Origin: Rhodovulum imhoffii
Lineage (GTDB): Bacteria > Pseudomonadota > Alphaproteobacteria > Rhodobacterales > Rhodobacteraceae
NCBI RefSeq assembly: GCF_003046545.1
Contig: NZ_QAAA01000007.1
Location: forward strand, 62,001-126,000
Reading direction: 5' to 3'
Length of the DNA: 64,000 nucleotides
How positions within the stretch are numbered: position 1 is the stretch's first letter; each line of letters begins with the position of its first letter. The position numbers and the translations under genes were made by a program. The notes below the pieces were generated by a model. It did not search any database and was not told the origin of the DNA. It saw nothing but the letters and a program-made list of their open reading frames with translations. Of the stretch, positions 46,293 through 54,917 are shown piece by piece.

Positions 46293-47075
46293 TTATTCCA
46301 AACCCAGGACATCCGGCGTCTGCCAGCCGAGATGCTGGCCGCCATCCACGCACAAAAGCTGCCCGGTCACCGCCGGCGCGTTCAGGAAATACTCCAGCGC
46401 AGCGCAAATTTCTTCCGCGTCGGCACCACGCTGGAGCAGCGTCGCCCGGCGCTGGCGCCGGAAGTGATCCACGCTCTGCCGGCCGCCACAAAGGGTCGGC
46501 CCCGGACCGATGGCATTAACCCGGATTCCTGGCGCCAGAGCCTGCGCGGCCGTACGCGTAAACGCCCAAAGCCCCATCTTTGCCAGGGTGTAGGTCATGA
46601 ATTCCGGCGTCAGCTTGCGCACCCGCTGATCCACCATGTTCACCACCAGGCCATTGGCGACAGGCTCACCGGCGGCATCGGTCGTATACGGTGGAATCTG
46701 CGCGGCCAGGGCCTGCGTCAGAACGAAAGGCGCACGCAGGTTCGACTGCATGTGCCGGTCCCAGCTCTCACGGGTCGCGGTGGCAAGATTGTCGTATTCG
46801 AAGATAGAGGCGTTGTTCACCAGAACGCTAAGCGGTCCGCCCAGCGCATCCGCCGCACGCGGAACCAGACCGGCGGCCTGTGCGTCATCCAGAAGGTCGG
46901 CCGACAGGGCCACACCCGCGCGCCCCATGCCCCGGATCTCTTCCACGACGGCATTGGCCTCGGACCCGGCGCTGGCATAGTGGACCGCAACATCGTAGCC
47001 GCGCCCGGCAAGATGCAGCGCCATCGCCCGCCCCAGACGCCGCCCCGCCCCGGTCACCAGCGCGCGACAGGTCAT
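46293..47075 (-). CDS. Short-chain dehydrogenase/reductase
   Basis: The 260-aa SDR has the cofactor motif TGAGRRLGRAMA (about residues 8-19), NNAS (about residues 86-89) and the catalytic Tyr-Lys in YTLAKMGLW. The VNMVDQRVRKLTPEFMTYTLAK region resembles pteridine/dihydromonapterin reductases of the FolM type, but substrate is uncertain. The ATG overlaps the antiporter stop (ATGA); the frame is open upstream but only as antisense-free overlap within the antiporter. Confidence 0.88.
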   Translation of the reverse strand: MTCRALVTGAGRRLGRAMALHLAGRGYDVAVHYASAGSEANAVVEEIRGMGRAGVALSADLLDDAQAAGLVPRAADALGGPLSVLVNNASIFEYDNLATATRESWDRHMQSNLRAPFVLTQALAAQIPPYTTDAAGEPVANGLVVNMVDQRVRKLTPEFMTYTLAKMGLWAFTRTAAQALAPGIRVNAIGPGPTLCGGRQSVDHFRRQRRATLLQRGADAEEICAALEYFLNAPAVTGQLLCVDGGQHLGWQTPDVLGLE

Positions 47076-48028
47076 GTCAGCACCAGGACGATGTACCCGC
47101 CATAGAGCATCAGGAAGAGCGCGCCCCAGATCCGGCCCAGTACCCAGCCGCGGAAGACGAACGGTGCCAGCAGCACGGATGCCCCAATCATGACCCAAAG
47201 ATCGAAGCGCAGCATTTCCGCCGGAACCGGGATCGGCCCGATCAGGCTGGCGATACCGACGATGCAAAGCAGATTGAACATGTTGGAGCCGATCACGTTC
47301 CCCAGCACCACATCCGCCTGCCGGCGCAGTGCCGCCATGACCGAGGTTGCGAGTTCCGGCAAAGACGTACCCACCGCCACCAGAGTCAGGCCGATGACCG
47401 TCTCGCTGACCCCGACGGCGCGGGCGATGTTGATGGAACTGTCCACCAGCAGGTCGGCCCCCAATGGCAGGCCGGCCAGCCCCACCCCCGTGTAAAACCC
47501 GATCCGCCCCCAGGACAGCGATGAATCCGCGCCTTCGATCTCGCCCTCTTCGGCGGCAAGACCGGCCGACTCCCGCCGATGCCGGCGCGCGATCAGAAAC
47601 GCGTCCGCCAGGACCACGCCCAGCCCGGCCAGAAGCGCAATCCCGTGCGGCCAGCGAAAAGAACCCGTCATCGCCAGCGACAAGAAAAACAGCGAGGCGG
47701 CAAGCATCATCACGTAAGTCCGACGCGTATCGCACTGATCCGTGCGAATGACGCTGATCAGCGCCGGAATCCCCAGCACCAACAGAACGTTCGCCGTGTT
47801 CGACCCCACCACGTTGCCAAGGCCGATGCCCGGTGCGCCATCCAGAACCGCCTTGACTGTAATCAGAAGTTCCGGCGCAGAGGTGCCGAAGGCCACAACC
47901 GTCAGGCTGACGATCATGGCGGGGACGCCCAGGCGCAGGCTGAAATTCACCGCGCCCTTCACCAGAAGATCCCCCGCCAGCAGCAGAATGGTCAGACCGA
48001 GACACGAGAACACCAGATCCATGGCCAT
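47072..48028 (-). CDS. Calcium/sodium antiporter (YrbG-type)
   Basis: This 318-aa CaCA-family exchanger has two inverted repeats of five helices, each with the ion-binding signature: VAFGTSAPELLITV plus GNVVGSNTANVLLVLG in the first half, and VAVGTSLPELATSVMA plus GNVIGSNMFNLLCIVG in the second. The ATG at 48028 has GGAG 10 nt upstream. It lies between the miniprotein and the SDR in one operon. Confidence 0.92.
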   Translation of the reverse strand: MAMDLVFSCLGLTILLLAGDLLVKGAVNFSLRLGVPAMIVSLTVVAFGTSAPELLITVKAVLDGAPGIGLGNVVGSNTANVLLVLGIPALISVIRTDQCDTRRTYVMMLAASLFFLSLAMTGSFRWPHGIALLAGLGVVLADAFLIARRHRRESAGLAAEEGEIEGADSSLSWGRIGFYTGVGLAGLPLGADLLVDSSINIARAVGVSETVIGLTLVAVGTSLPELATSVMAALRRQADVVLGNVIGSNMFNLLCIVGIASLIGPIPVPAEMLRFDLWVMIGASVLLAPFVFRGWVLGRIWGALFLMLYGGYIVLVLT

Positions 48029-48035
48029 GGACTTG

Positions 48036-48206
48036 TTACTCCTTGCGGCAGGGGCATCGGCCCTTGCCCAGAACATGGCGCCCGCAATCGGGGCATTTTG
48101 CGGGTTTGTTCAGGCGGACACGGCCTACACCGGGCAAGCGCAAACGACCGAACATGGCCAACACCATCATGCCGATGAGAAACAGGGAAACGACCTTCAG
48201 GATCAT
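48036..48206 (-). CDS. 56-aa membrane-anchored zinc-ribbon miniprotein
   Basis: A short gene fills the gap between the S49 peptidase and the antiporter. The product has an N-terminal membrane helix (about residues 1-19, MILKVVSLFLIGMMVLAMF), a basic linker, and a four-cysteine zinc-ribbon CPDC-x10-CPC ending (Cys at 38, 41, 51 and 53). It starts 3 nt after the peptidase stop and ends 7 nt before the antiporter, with the GGAG of that gene at its stop. Function is unknown; the layout suggests a role with the peptidase or antiporter. Confidence 0.8.
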   Translation of the reverse strand: MILKVVSLFLIGMMVLAMFGRLRLPGVGRVRLNKPAKCPDCGRHVLGKGRCPCRKE

Positions 48207-48209
48207 GAC

Positions 48210-49019
48210 TTACAACCCGTACCGCGCCCACATGAGTCGGGCCTCCGCCTCGTCGGCCAGCCCGGCCATCGCATGAACCCCCAGCCGAGAAAGCCAGCCA
48301 CGCCGCACACCGCAGGCAACGAACTTCACCTTCTCGCCAAAGATTTCCTTCATCTTCGGCTCCATATGGGCAACCCCGTCGGCCAGCCCCAGATCCACCG
48401 CCTGCTGTCCAACCCAGACATCCCCGGAAAAAAGATCGGCGCCTTGTGCCAGCGTCGCACCCCGGCGCCCCTTGACATAGGCAATGAAGGCCGTGTGCAA
48501 GACCGCCTGCAATGCCTTGATGCGCGCGACATCGCCGGTTTTTTCGGGCAGGAACGGATCCAGCAGGTTCTTGGACTCGCCCGCTGTGTAGACGCGCCGC
48601 TCCACCCCGTGCCGCGCAAGAAGTTCATGAAAGCCAAACCCCGCCGAAATTACCCCGATCGACCCGAGGATCGAGTTTTCATCCACCCAAACCTCATCGG
48701 CCGCACAGGCAAGATAGTACCCGCCCGAGGCGGCGACATCCTCTACAAAAGCATGAACCGGCACGGCGTGCGCATCCGCCAGCCGCCGGATGCGCCGCGC
48801 GATCAGAGAGCTTTGCGCCGGCGATCCGCCGGGTGAGTTCACGATCAGCGCCACCGCCGCGGGCCTGCCCCGGCGAAACGCACGCTCCAGAACCGGGGCG
48901 AGGCCGGCATCGCTCAACCCGCTGCGAATCCGTGCCCCGGCGATCACCCCGGACAGGCGCACTACGGACACACGCGGTTTGTGCTTAATGAAGGGAAACC
49001 ACCGTTGCATGTAGCGCAT
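48210..49019 (-). CDS. S49 family peptidase (SppA/SohB-like)
   Basis: This 269-aa membrane-associated serine protease has the family core VALIVNSPGGSPAQSSLIARRI (about residues 55-76), the nucleophile context EDVAASGGYYLACAADEV and the general-base lysine context AGESKNLLDPF. Single-domain size fits the short SppA form that degrades signal-peptide remnants. The ATG at 49019 is preferred; Met at 49010 is an alternative. The frame is open 45 codons upstream without a plausible site. Confidence 0.9.
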   Translation of the reverse strand: MRYMQRWFPFIKHKPRVSVVRLSGVIAGARIRSGLSDAGLAPVLERAFRRGRPAAVALIVNSPGGSPAQSSLIARRIRRLADAHAVPVHAFVEDVAASGGYYLACAADEVWVDENSILGSIGVISAGFGFHELLARHGVERRVYTAGESKNLLDPFLPEKTGDVARIKALQAVLHTAFIAYVKGRRGATLAQGADLFSGDVWVGQQAVDLGLADGVAHMEPKMKEIFGEKVKFVACGVRRGWLSRLGVHAMAGLADEAEARLMWARYGL

Positions 49020-49071
49020 GTAGAACCTGCACCGCCCCAGAACAAGTGACAGCACCCAAAGCCGGGGGGGG

Positions 49072-51291
49072 TCAGTGACTGGGCGTACCTTTTTCCACGG
49101 TGAAAAAGAAGTTGGGCGGCAGATCCTCGCGCAGGATCTCGTCCGGCACGACATCCGGCCCGGCCAGGAACACCCCGGCCCCGAAATGTATGTGCAGACG
49201 GGACAGACGCTCCATCCGTGCGCTGGTGAGGTCCGCGTAAAACCGCGCGTAATTCGTCATCTGTCTGAGCGTCTCAATCCTCTCGCGGTGGCGCGCGACG
49301 CAATGGCGATGGGCGGCGGCGATGTCCGGGTCGGCCATCAGGCGGTCGTATTCCGCGCGCAGCAACGGCAGCCGGTCCTGGATCGACCTGTCCTCCTCGC
49401 CGTTGTTGTTCATGCGGAACCAGTAGGCCATGCCCTGATCGCGCTCGACATGGTTGACACGCCCCCTGTCGCGCTTGACGAGGAAGCTCTCGGCCGAGCG
49501 TACCGCGTAGTGGTTCAGCGTCACGAGATCATACCCCACCGTCGTATTGGTGGAGCGCCACGCGTTGCGATAAAACGTCTTCGGCAATCGGCGACCGGAG
49601 CCGTTGACCCAGTTGACCTCGTCCACCAGTTGCGGATGCAGCCCCTTGGGCCGGTGCACGCCCATCTTCTTGAACAGGCCGATATTTCGGTAAAGCGTCT
49701 TGACCCCCCACGCCTGGTGGGGTTTGCGGGTCATCCTGGGGGCGCAACGGGTGAATTGCCCGGTGATGAACCCGTCCCGGAAGGCGTGGATGTCCGAATT
49801 TCCGAACAGCCGCCAGGTCATCGAGATCATGTTGGCCTCCGGCACCGCGGCGCGCAGATCGGCGAGGCGCCCCTGACCCACATGGATGTTGATGTATTCA
49901 TCGACATCCATACAGACCAGCCAGCCAGCCTTTTGCACCATCTCTTCGTCCTCGGCTGCGAAAAGTGCGGCATGCTGCGGCTTGAGCCGGACCTTGCGGT
50001 AAGGGTTGTCGCGACGCTGCACGATCCCCCTTGCCTGAAGCAGATCCAGGAGCTCATCCGTACCGTCGGTGCAATCGTTGGTATAGATCAGGAAATCGTC
50101 CACCCCGATGGCGCGGTGATAGGCAATCCATTCAAGAATGAAAGGCCCCTCGTTCTTCATCGTGGTAACGATAACGGTATGGTCGCGCCGCGAATGGCCG
50201 GCGATATTCTGTTCCGGCACGCGGCGGGGCCTGTGGTCGAAGGCGTCATGTGCCAGCGCCAACAGGCGGTCATCCTCGATCAGGCTGGACTTGGGCACGA
50301 TCCGGGCCACCTTCGGGCCCCGGTGGCGAAGCGCCATGCACCGCACGAAAGGCCAGTGACCACCGGGCGGAACCCGCCCGACGCGAATCATCCGCCAAAC
50401 CCCGTCGGCGGGGATGCGCACGGGCGCGATACACCAGCGCCCGTTCGACCCGATGGAATCGAACTGACGGCAGATGTGATCGCCAAAGGTTGCGTCTTCT
50501 CCGCTCCGCAACTGCCACGGATAAACGCGGCGGCCCACAAGCTGCACCAGGCCGCCGGGCACCTCCGACGCCATGTCGAAAGGGGTTGAGCCCTCATGCG
50601 GCATCAGCAGGTCGCTGATATCGATGTTCATTACGGCCCGGGCACGATTGAGAAACATGTCGCGCAGAAGCTCATAAATCCCCATCTCGCCCATCGGGGC
50701 CTGCCACGGGTCCGGGGCGGGGGCGGTCATGCGGTCCTTGCCCGGCGCGTCAGGGGCGTAATACGGATGCGCCTCCGGTCCGAGTCCGGGTTTGCCCAAT
50801 GGCACATCGGCGGTCAGAAGCACCACATGGGACAGCCCCGGAATTGCCGCCGCCCGCAGGGCCTCGGCCAGGTCCCCATTCGCACCGGGGCGAACGCGAT
50901 CGAGGATCAGGGCGGCCTGAAGTCCGAAATCGCGCGCGTGGTAGCCCAGCCAGTCCAGGACCAGCCGGGGAGCCTCGCCATTGCGCAGGGTCACGGCGGT
51001 GTTCAGCCCCTCGAACAAGCCGGTCTCCGGCATCTGCGGCTGTACTTGGGCCACCGCCCCCTTCAGCGGCACGGGGCACGGCCCATCGCCCAACCCCCGG
51101 CAGGTCAGGACCGGGCTGCCGCCGATGGTCCCGCTTTCGACCACCTCGACACCTTCAGGCGCGGCGACCGCCTCCGGCAGCGTGCCGTTTCGAAAGAAAA
51201 ACCTCGTGCGTCCTTCCACCCCCGTCAGGCAGGCCAACAGCGTGCCCTCCGGCACGGAAAACGACTTGAGACAACGTTCTATGACTTTCAC
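49072..51291 (-). CDS. Glycosyltransferase family 2-like protein with long N-terminal region
   Basis: The protein is about 739 aa if it starts at GTG 51291 (MKVIERCLKSF); no ATG is near and the site is weak, so the start is uncertain. A GT-A type domain occupies about residues 365-620: TTMKNEGPFILEWIAYHRAIGVDDFLIYTNDCTDGT, then the metal-binding DxD context CMDVDEYINI (about residue 460). This matches the glyco_tranf_2_4 group. The N-terminal 350 residues, including VVLLTADVP and IDISDLLMPHEG, match nothing I recognise. It may modify a surface glycan. Confidence 0.82.
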   Translation of the reverse strand: MKVIERCLKSFSVPEGTLLACLTGVEGRTRFFFRNGTLPEAVAAPEGVEVVESGTIGGSPVLTCRGLGDGPCPVPLKGAVAQVQPQMPETGLFEGLNTAVTLRNGEAPRLVLDWLGYHARDFGLQAALILDRVRPGANGDLAEALRAAAIPGLSHVVLLTADVPLGKPGLGPEAHPYYAPDAPGKDRMTAPAPDPWQAPMGEMGIYELLRDMFLNRARAVMNIDISDLLMPHEGSTPFDMASEVPGGLVQLVGRRVYPWQLRSGEDATFGDHICRQFDSIGSNGRWCIAPVRIPADGVWRMIRVGRVPPGGHWPFVRCMALRHRGPKVARIVPKSSLIEDDRLLALAHDAFDHRPRRVPEQNIAGHSRRDHTVIVTTMKNEGPFILEWIAYHRAIGVDDFLIYTNDCTDGTDELLDLLQARGIVQRRDNPYRKVRLKPQHAALFAAEDEEMVQKAGWLVCMDVDEYINIHVGQGRLADLRAAVPEANMISMTWRLFGNSDIHAFRDGFITGQFTRCAPRMTRKPHQAWGVKTLYRNIGLFKKMGVHRPKGLHPQLVDEVNWVNGSGRRLPKTFYRNAWRSTNTTVGYDLVTLNHYAVRSAESFLVKRDRGRVNHVERDQGMAYWFRMNNNGEEDRSIQDRLPLLRAEYDRLMADPDIAAAHRHCVARHRERIETLRQMTNYARFYADLTSARMERLSRLHIHFGAGVFLAGPDVVPDEILREDLPPNFFFTVEKGTPSH

Positions 51292-51369
51292 GGCACCACG
51301 CGCGTTGAAGTTTCCCCTGTTTTGGCCCGTATCGGCCTTGGTTCCAAGGGCTTTCCATACCGGAAACGC

Positions 51370-51402
51370 AAAAACGCCCCGGCGCAGGCGGCCCCGGGGC
51401 GT
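51370..51402 (-). terminator. Rho-independent terminator of hemE
   Basis: On the minus strand a perfect 9-bp stem (51402-51394 with 51382-51374) lies 23 nt after the hemE stop and is followed by a T run (51374-51370). It separates hemE from the glycosyltransferase gene. Confidence 0.85.
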
Positions 51403-51424
51403 CGTGGCGCATCCCTGTACCGAA

Positions 51425-52456
51425 TCAGCCGCGCAGGGCCTCCAGCATGATGGTGACGTTTTCGGGGTCGGCATCGGGGGTGATACCATGCCCGAGGTTG
51501 AAAATATGCGGCCCCCCGGAAAAGGCCGCCCTGATCCGCCTCGTCTCGTCGATCAGCGCCTGCCCGCCGGTGACCATCAGACCGGGGTTCATGTTCCCCT
51601 GCACACAGCCATCGGCCTGTACGTTGGCCGCCCCCCAATCCGCATCGATGGAATTGTCCAGCGCGACACAATCCGCGCCGGTGGCCTTGGCAAAACCGAT
51701 GTATTTCTCACCCGCCTCACGCGGGAAGGCGATAACCGGCAAGCCGGGAAAGCGCGCCTTCATTTCCTGCGTGATCCGCCTGGCCGGCTCCAGCGCGTAG
51801 CGGTCGAAATCCTCGCCTTTCAGCGACCCGGCCCAGCTGTCGAAGATCTTCACGACCTCGGCGCCGGCCTCGACCTGTTTGGAAAGGTACTCGATCGTGG
51901 CCCCGGTCAGACGCTCCATCAACGCCTCGAAGGTTGCGCGATCCTCGGCCATCAGCTTGTGCGCGGGTCCCTGGTCAGGGGTGCCGCGTCCGGCAATCAT
52001 GTAGGTCGCGACCGTCCAGGGCGCTCCGGCGAAACCGATCAGCGCGGTTTCCTCCGGCAGTTCCCGCGACAGGATGCGCACGGTCTCATAGACCGGCGCG
52101 AGGTGGTCGTGAATGTCGTCCTTTCCCTTCAGCTTCGCCATGTCGGCGGGCGTGGTGGTGGTGGACAGGCGCGGCCCCTCGCCGGTGACGAACCACAGGT
52201 CGGCCCCCAGCGCATCGGGAATCAGCAGGATGTCCGCGAACAGAATCGCCGCGTCGAAACCGTAGCGCCGGATCGGTTGCAGAGTAACCTCCGCCGCAAG
52301 ATCGGACGTATAGCACAGCGACAGAAAGTCGCCCGCTTCGGCCCGCGTGGCCCGGTATTCGGGCAGGTAGCGCCCGGCTTGCCGCATCAGCCACACCGGA
52401 GGCACATCCTGCGTCTCCCCGGCCAGTGCGCGCAACAGTTTTTTGGTTTCCGCCAT
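51425..52456 (-). CDS. hemE: Uroporphyrinogen decarboxylase
   Basis: HemE decarboxylates uroporphyrinogen III to coproporphyrinogen III, supplying both haem and bacteriochlorophyll. The 343-aa protein has the signatures [17 protein letters not shown] (about residues 18-34) and [16 protein letters not shown]. The ATG at 52456 has GGGGATC upstream; 50 in-frame codons further upstream overlap the hemC side of the intergenic region. Divergent from hemC. Confidence 0.96.
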   Translation of the reverse strand: MAETKKLLRALAGETQDVPPVWLMRQAGRYLPEYRATRAEAGDFLSLCYTSDLAAEVTLQPIRRYGFDAAILFADILLIPDALGADLWFVTGEGPRLSTTTTPADMAKLKGKDDIHDHLAPVYETVRILSRELPEETALIGFAGAPWTVATYMIAGRGTPDQGPAHKLMAEDRATFEALMERLTGATIEYLSKQVEAGAEVVKIFDSWAGSLKGEDFDRYALEPARRITQEMKARFPGLPVIAFPREAGEKYIGFAKATGADCVALDNSIDADWGAANVQADGCVQGNMNPGLMVTGGQALIDETRRIRAAFSGGPHIFNLGHGITPDADPENVTIMLEALRG

Positions 52457-52524
52457 CTTGATCCCCGTATATTGCTGGCGCCTGTCGTCCCCTGCTTGCG
52501 TCAGCATGTCAAGACGGGGCGAGT

Positions 52525-52542
52525 TGTCAGGACGACGTGACG
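52525..52542. promoter_or_regulatory. Near-consensus PpsR site between hemE and hemC
   Basis: The sequence TGTCA-N8-TGACG matches the PpsR palindrome TGTCA-N8-TGACA except for the last base. It lies 17 nt before the hemC ATG in the divergent hemE/hemC gap. hemC and hemE belong to the PpsR regulon of R. sphaeroides, so a weak operator is plausible, but one arm is imperfect. Confidence 0.5.
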
Positions 52543-52559
52543 CGATTAGAGGTAGGCGC

Positions 52560-53510
52560 ATGGCTATCACACTTCCTTCCCCCGCTTCACCCCTGAAGAT
52601 CGGCACGCGCGGTTCGCCGCTCGCGCTGGCGCAGGCTTACGAAACGCGCGAACGGCTGATGAAGGCGTTCGACCTGCCCGAGGAGGCGTTCGAAGTGGTG
52701 GTCATCAAGACCACCGGCGACAGGGTCCTGGATCGCCCCCTCAAGGAGATTGGCGGCAAGGGCCTGTTCACCAAGGAGATCGAGGATGCGATGCTGGAAG
52801 GCCGCATCGACATCGCCGTCCATTCCACCAAGGACATGCCGGTCGAACAGCCCGCGGGCCTGATCCTTGACACCTACCTTCCGCGTGAAGACACGCGCGA
52901 TGCATTCGTCTCCAAATCGGTGAAACGGCTGGCGGATCTCGACGAGGGCGCCGTGGTCGGCACCTCTTCCCTGCGCCGGCGCGCCCAGCTTCTCAACTAC
53001 CGCCCGGACCTGAAGGTCGTGGAATTCCGCGGCAACGTGCAGACCCGGCTCAAGAAGCTGGAAGACGGCGTGGCGGTGGCGACCTTTCTTGCCATGGCCG
53101 GGCTGCGCCGCCTCGGCATGACGGACATCGTGCAATCCGCCATCGAGCCGGAAGAAATGCTGCCCGCCGTGGCGCAGGGCGCCATCAGCATCGAACGCCG
53201 TATCGACGACAACCGCGCCGCAGAGATGCTTGCCGCGATTCACCACACGCAAACCGGTCAGCGTATGGCGGCGGAGCGCGCCTTCCTCGCGGCGCTGGAC
53301 GGATCCTGCGAAACGCCCATCGGAGGGTTGGCGGAACTGGACGGCACCACCATCCGGATGCGGGGAGAAATTTTACGCCCCGACGGGTCGGAGCGCATTG
53401 CCGACGCCATGTCCGCCCCCATCGCGGATGGCGCAAAAATGGGCCGTGAACTGGGTGAAACCCTGCGCGCCCGCGCCGGGGAAGGGTTCTTCGACTGGGT
53501 CGGGGCCTGA
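52560..53510 (+). CDS. hemC: Hydroxymethylbilane synthase (porphobilinogen deaminase)
   Basis: HemC polymerises four porphobilinogens to hydroxymethylbilane. The 316-aa protein has [14 protein letters not shown] (about residues 13-26), KDMPVEQP (substrate-binding), [12 protein letters not shown] and the dipyrromethane-anchoring Cys in [12 protein letters not shown] (about residue 247). The ATG at 52560 has GAGGTAGG just before it. Convergent with the esterase, with a GC hairpin between. Confidence 0.96.
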   Translation: MAITLPSPASPLKIGTRGSPLALAQAYETRERLMKAFDLPEEAFEVVVIKTTGDRVLDRPLKEIGGKGLFTKEIEDAMLEGRIDIAVHSTKDMPVEQPAGLILDTYLPREDTRDAFVSKSVKRLADLDEGAVVGTSSLRRRAQLLNYRPDLKVVEFRGNVQTRLKKLEDGVAVATFLAMAGLRRLGMTDIVQSAIEPEEMLPAVAQGAISIERRIDDNRAAEMLAAIHHTQTGQRMAAERAFLAALDGSCETPIGGLAELDGTTIRMRGEILRPDGSERIADAMSAPIADGAKMGRELGETLRARAGEGFFDWVGA

Positions 53511-53539
53511 CACGCATCATCACAGCATAGCCAGACGAA

Positions 53540-53564
53540 CGCCGGGCGCTTCGCTTGCCCGGCG
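53540..53564. terminator. GC-rich hairpin between hemC and the esterase gene
   Basis: A perfect 8-bp stem (53540-53547 with 53557-53564, loop 9) lies between the two convergent stops (53510 and 53570). No T run follows on either strand, so it is a possible weak bidirectional terminator. Confidence 0.5.
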
Positions 53565-53569
53565 CGCCG

Positions 53570-54229
53570 TCATTCGGCCCGGTCGATCAGTTCCAGCACT
53601 TTCGGTCCCATTGCCTCAACGATCAGGGCGACCCCTTTGGCATTGGGGTGGATCCCGTCCGGCTGCATGTAAACGCGCATCGCCCCCTCACGGTCTGGTA
53701 AGTTGCTGATTCCTTTCAGAAAATTATCAAAATACAGAACCCCGTAACGGGCGGCGAGATCGGGATACATCGCATCGAACGCCGCCTTGTAGGCGGGGCC
53801 GTAATTGCCGGGCGCGGACAACCCCACCAGCAAGACCGCCACATCCGCGTCCTGCGCGGCCTTCAGAATCCCGTCCAGATTCGCCCGCGAGGCGGCCGGG
53901 TCAAGTCCCCGTAACAGGTCATTGCCGCCCAGCGCCACGATCATCGCATCCACCTCGGACACCAGGGTCCAGCCCACGCGGGACAGCCCCCCGGCGGTCG
54001 TATCCCCCGACACCCCGGCATTGATCAGTACCGCCTCCGCCCCGCGCGCGGACAGCCAGCGTTCCATCTGTGGCACGAACCCCTCCTCGGGGGGCAGGCC
54101 GTAGCCCTGGGTCAGGCTGTCGCCCAGCGCGGCAATGGTGACCGCCGGCGCCGGCCCGGCAAAAAGGTTGAGGCCCAGCGCCAGAACCCCATATCCAAGG
54201 AGAGGCACGCGCGAAAAAAGGTGTTTCAT
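53570..54229 (-). CDS. GDSL esterase/lysophospholipase (TesA-like)
   Basis: This secreted 219-aa SGNH hydrolase has a signal peptide (about residues 1-29), block I ALGDSLTQGYGLP with the catalytic Ser (about residue 37), the block III LGGNDLLRG and the block V DGIHPNAKG with Asp/His. It fits arylesterase/TesA. Its start codon overlaps that of the divergent ABC ATPase (CATG palindrome), leaving no intergenic DNA. Confidence 0.92.
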   Translation of the reverse strand: MKHLFSRVPLLGYGVLALGLNLFAGPAPAVTIAALGDSLTQGYGLPPEEGFVPQMERWLSARGAEAVLINAGVSGDTTAGGLSRVGWTLVSEVDAMIVALGGNDLLRGLDPAASRANLDGILKAAQDADVAVLLVGLSAPGNYGPAYKAAFDAMYPDLAARYGVLYFDNFLKGISNLPDREGAMRVYMQPDGIHPNAKGVALIVEAMGPKVLELIDRAE

Positions 54230-54917
54230 GGCCGATACGATCCTGTCCCTGAATAACGCTTCGCTGACGCTTGCAGGCAATGCGGGTCCGGTCAATATCC
54301 TGAACGGCATCACGCTGGACGTACGCGCGGGGGAAACCCTGGGACTTGTGGGACCGTCGGGATCTGGCAAGTCGTCCCTGCTGATGCTGATGGGCGGGCT
54401 GGAACGCGCCACCACCGGCTCCGTTACCGCGCTGGGCCATGACCTGACGACGATGGACGAGAACGCGCTGGCCCGCTTTCGCCGCCAGCATATGGGCGTG
54501 GTGTTCCAGTCCTTCCACCTGATCCCCACGATGACGGCACAGGAAAACGTGGCCACGCCGCTGGAACTGGCCGGCCACCGCGATGCGTTCGACCGCGCGG
54601 CGGAAGAATTGCGCGCCGTCGGGCTGGCGCACCGGATGGGACACTACCCCGCCCAGATGTCGGGGGGGGAACAACAGCGCGTGGCCCTGGCCCGCGCCGC
54701 CGCGCCGCGCCCGCGCCTGTTGCTGGCCGATGAGCCGACCGGCAACCTCGATGGTGCAAACGGCGCCGCGATCATGGATCTTCTGTTCGGCCTGCGCGAA
54801 CGGTACGGGTCAACGCTGATCCTCGTCACCCATGCGCCCGAGCTTGCCGCGCGCTGCGACCGGGTGGTGCGGCTGTGCGATGGCCGGATCTCCCCCGACC
54901 GGAAAGCCGCCGAATGA
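54228..54917 (+). CDS. ABC transporter ATP-binding protein (YbbA-like)
   Basis: The 229-aa ATPase has Walker A GPSGSGKSSLL (about residues 42-52), signature LSGGEQQRVALARA-like MSGGEQQRVALARA and Walker [13 protein letters not shown]. With the following FtsX-type permease and the facing TesA-like esterase it reproduces the ybbA/ybbP/tesA arrangement known in other proteobacteria. The upstream AAGGTG ribosome site lies inside the esterase gene. Substrate is unknown. Confidence 0.92.
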   Translation: MADTILSLNNASLTLAGNAGPVNILNGITLDVRAGETLGLVGPSGSGKSSLLMLMGGLERATTGSVTALGHDLTTMDENALARFRRQHMGVVFQSFHLIPTMTAQENVATPLELAGHRDAFDRAAEELRAVGLAHRMGHYPAQMSGGEQQRVALARAAAPRPRLLLADEPTGNLDGANGAAIMDLLFGLRERYGSTLILVTHAPELAARCDRVVRLCDGRISPDRKAAE

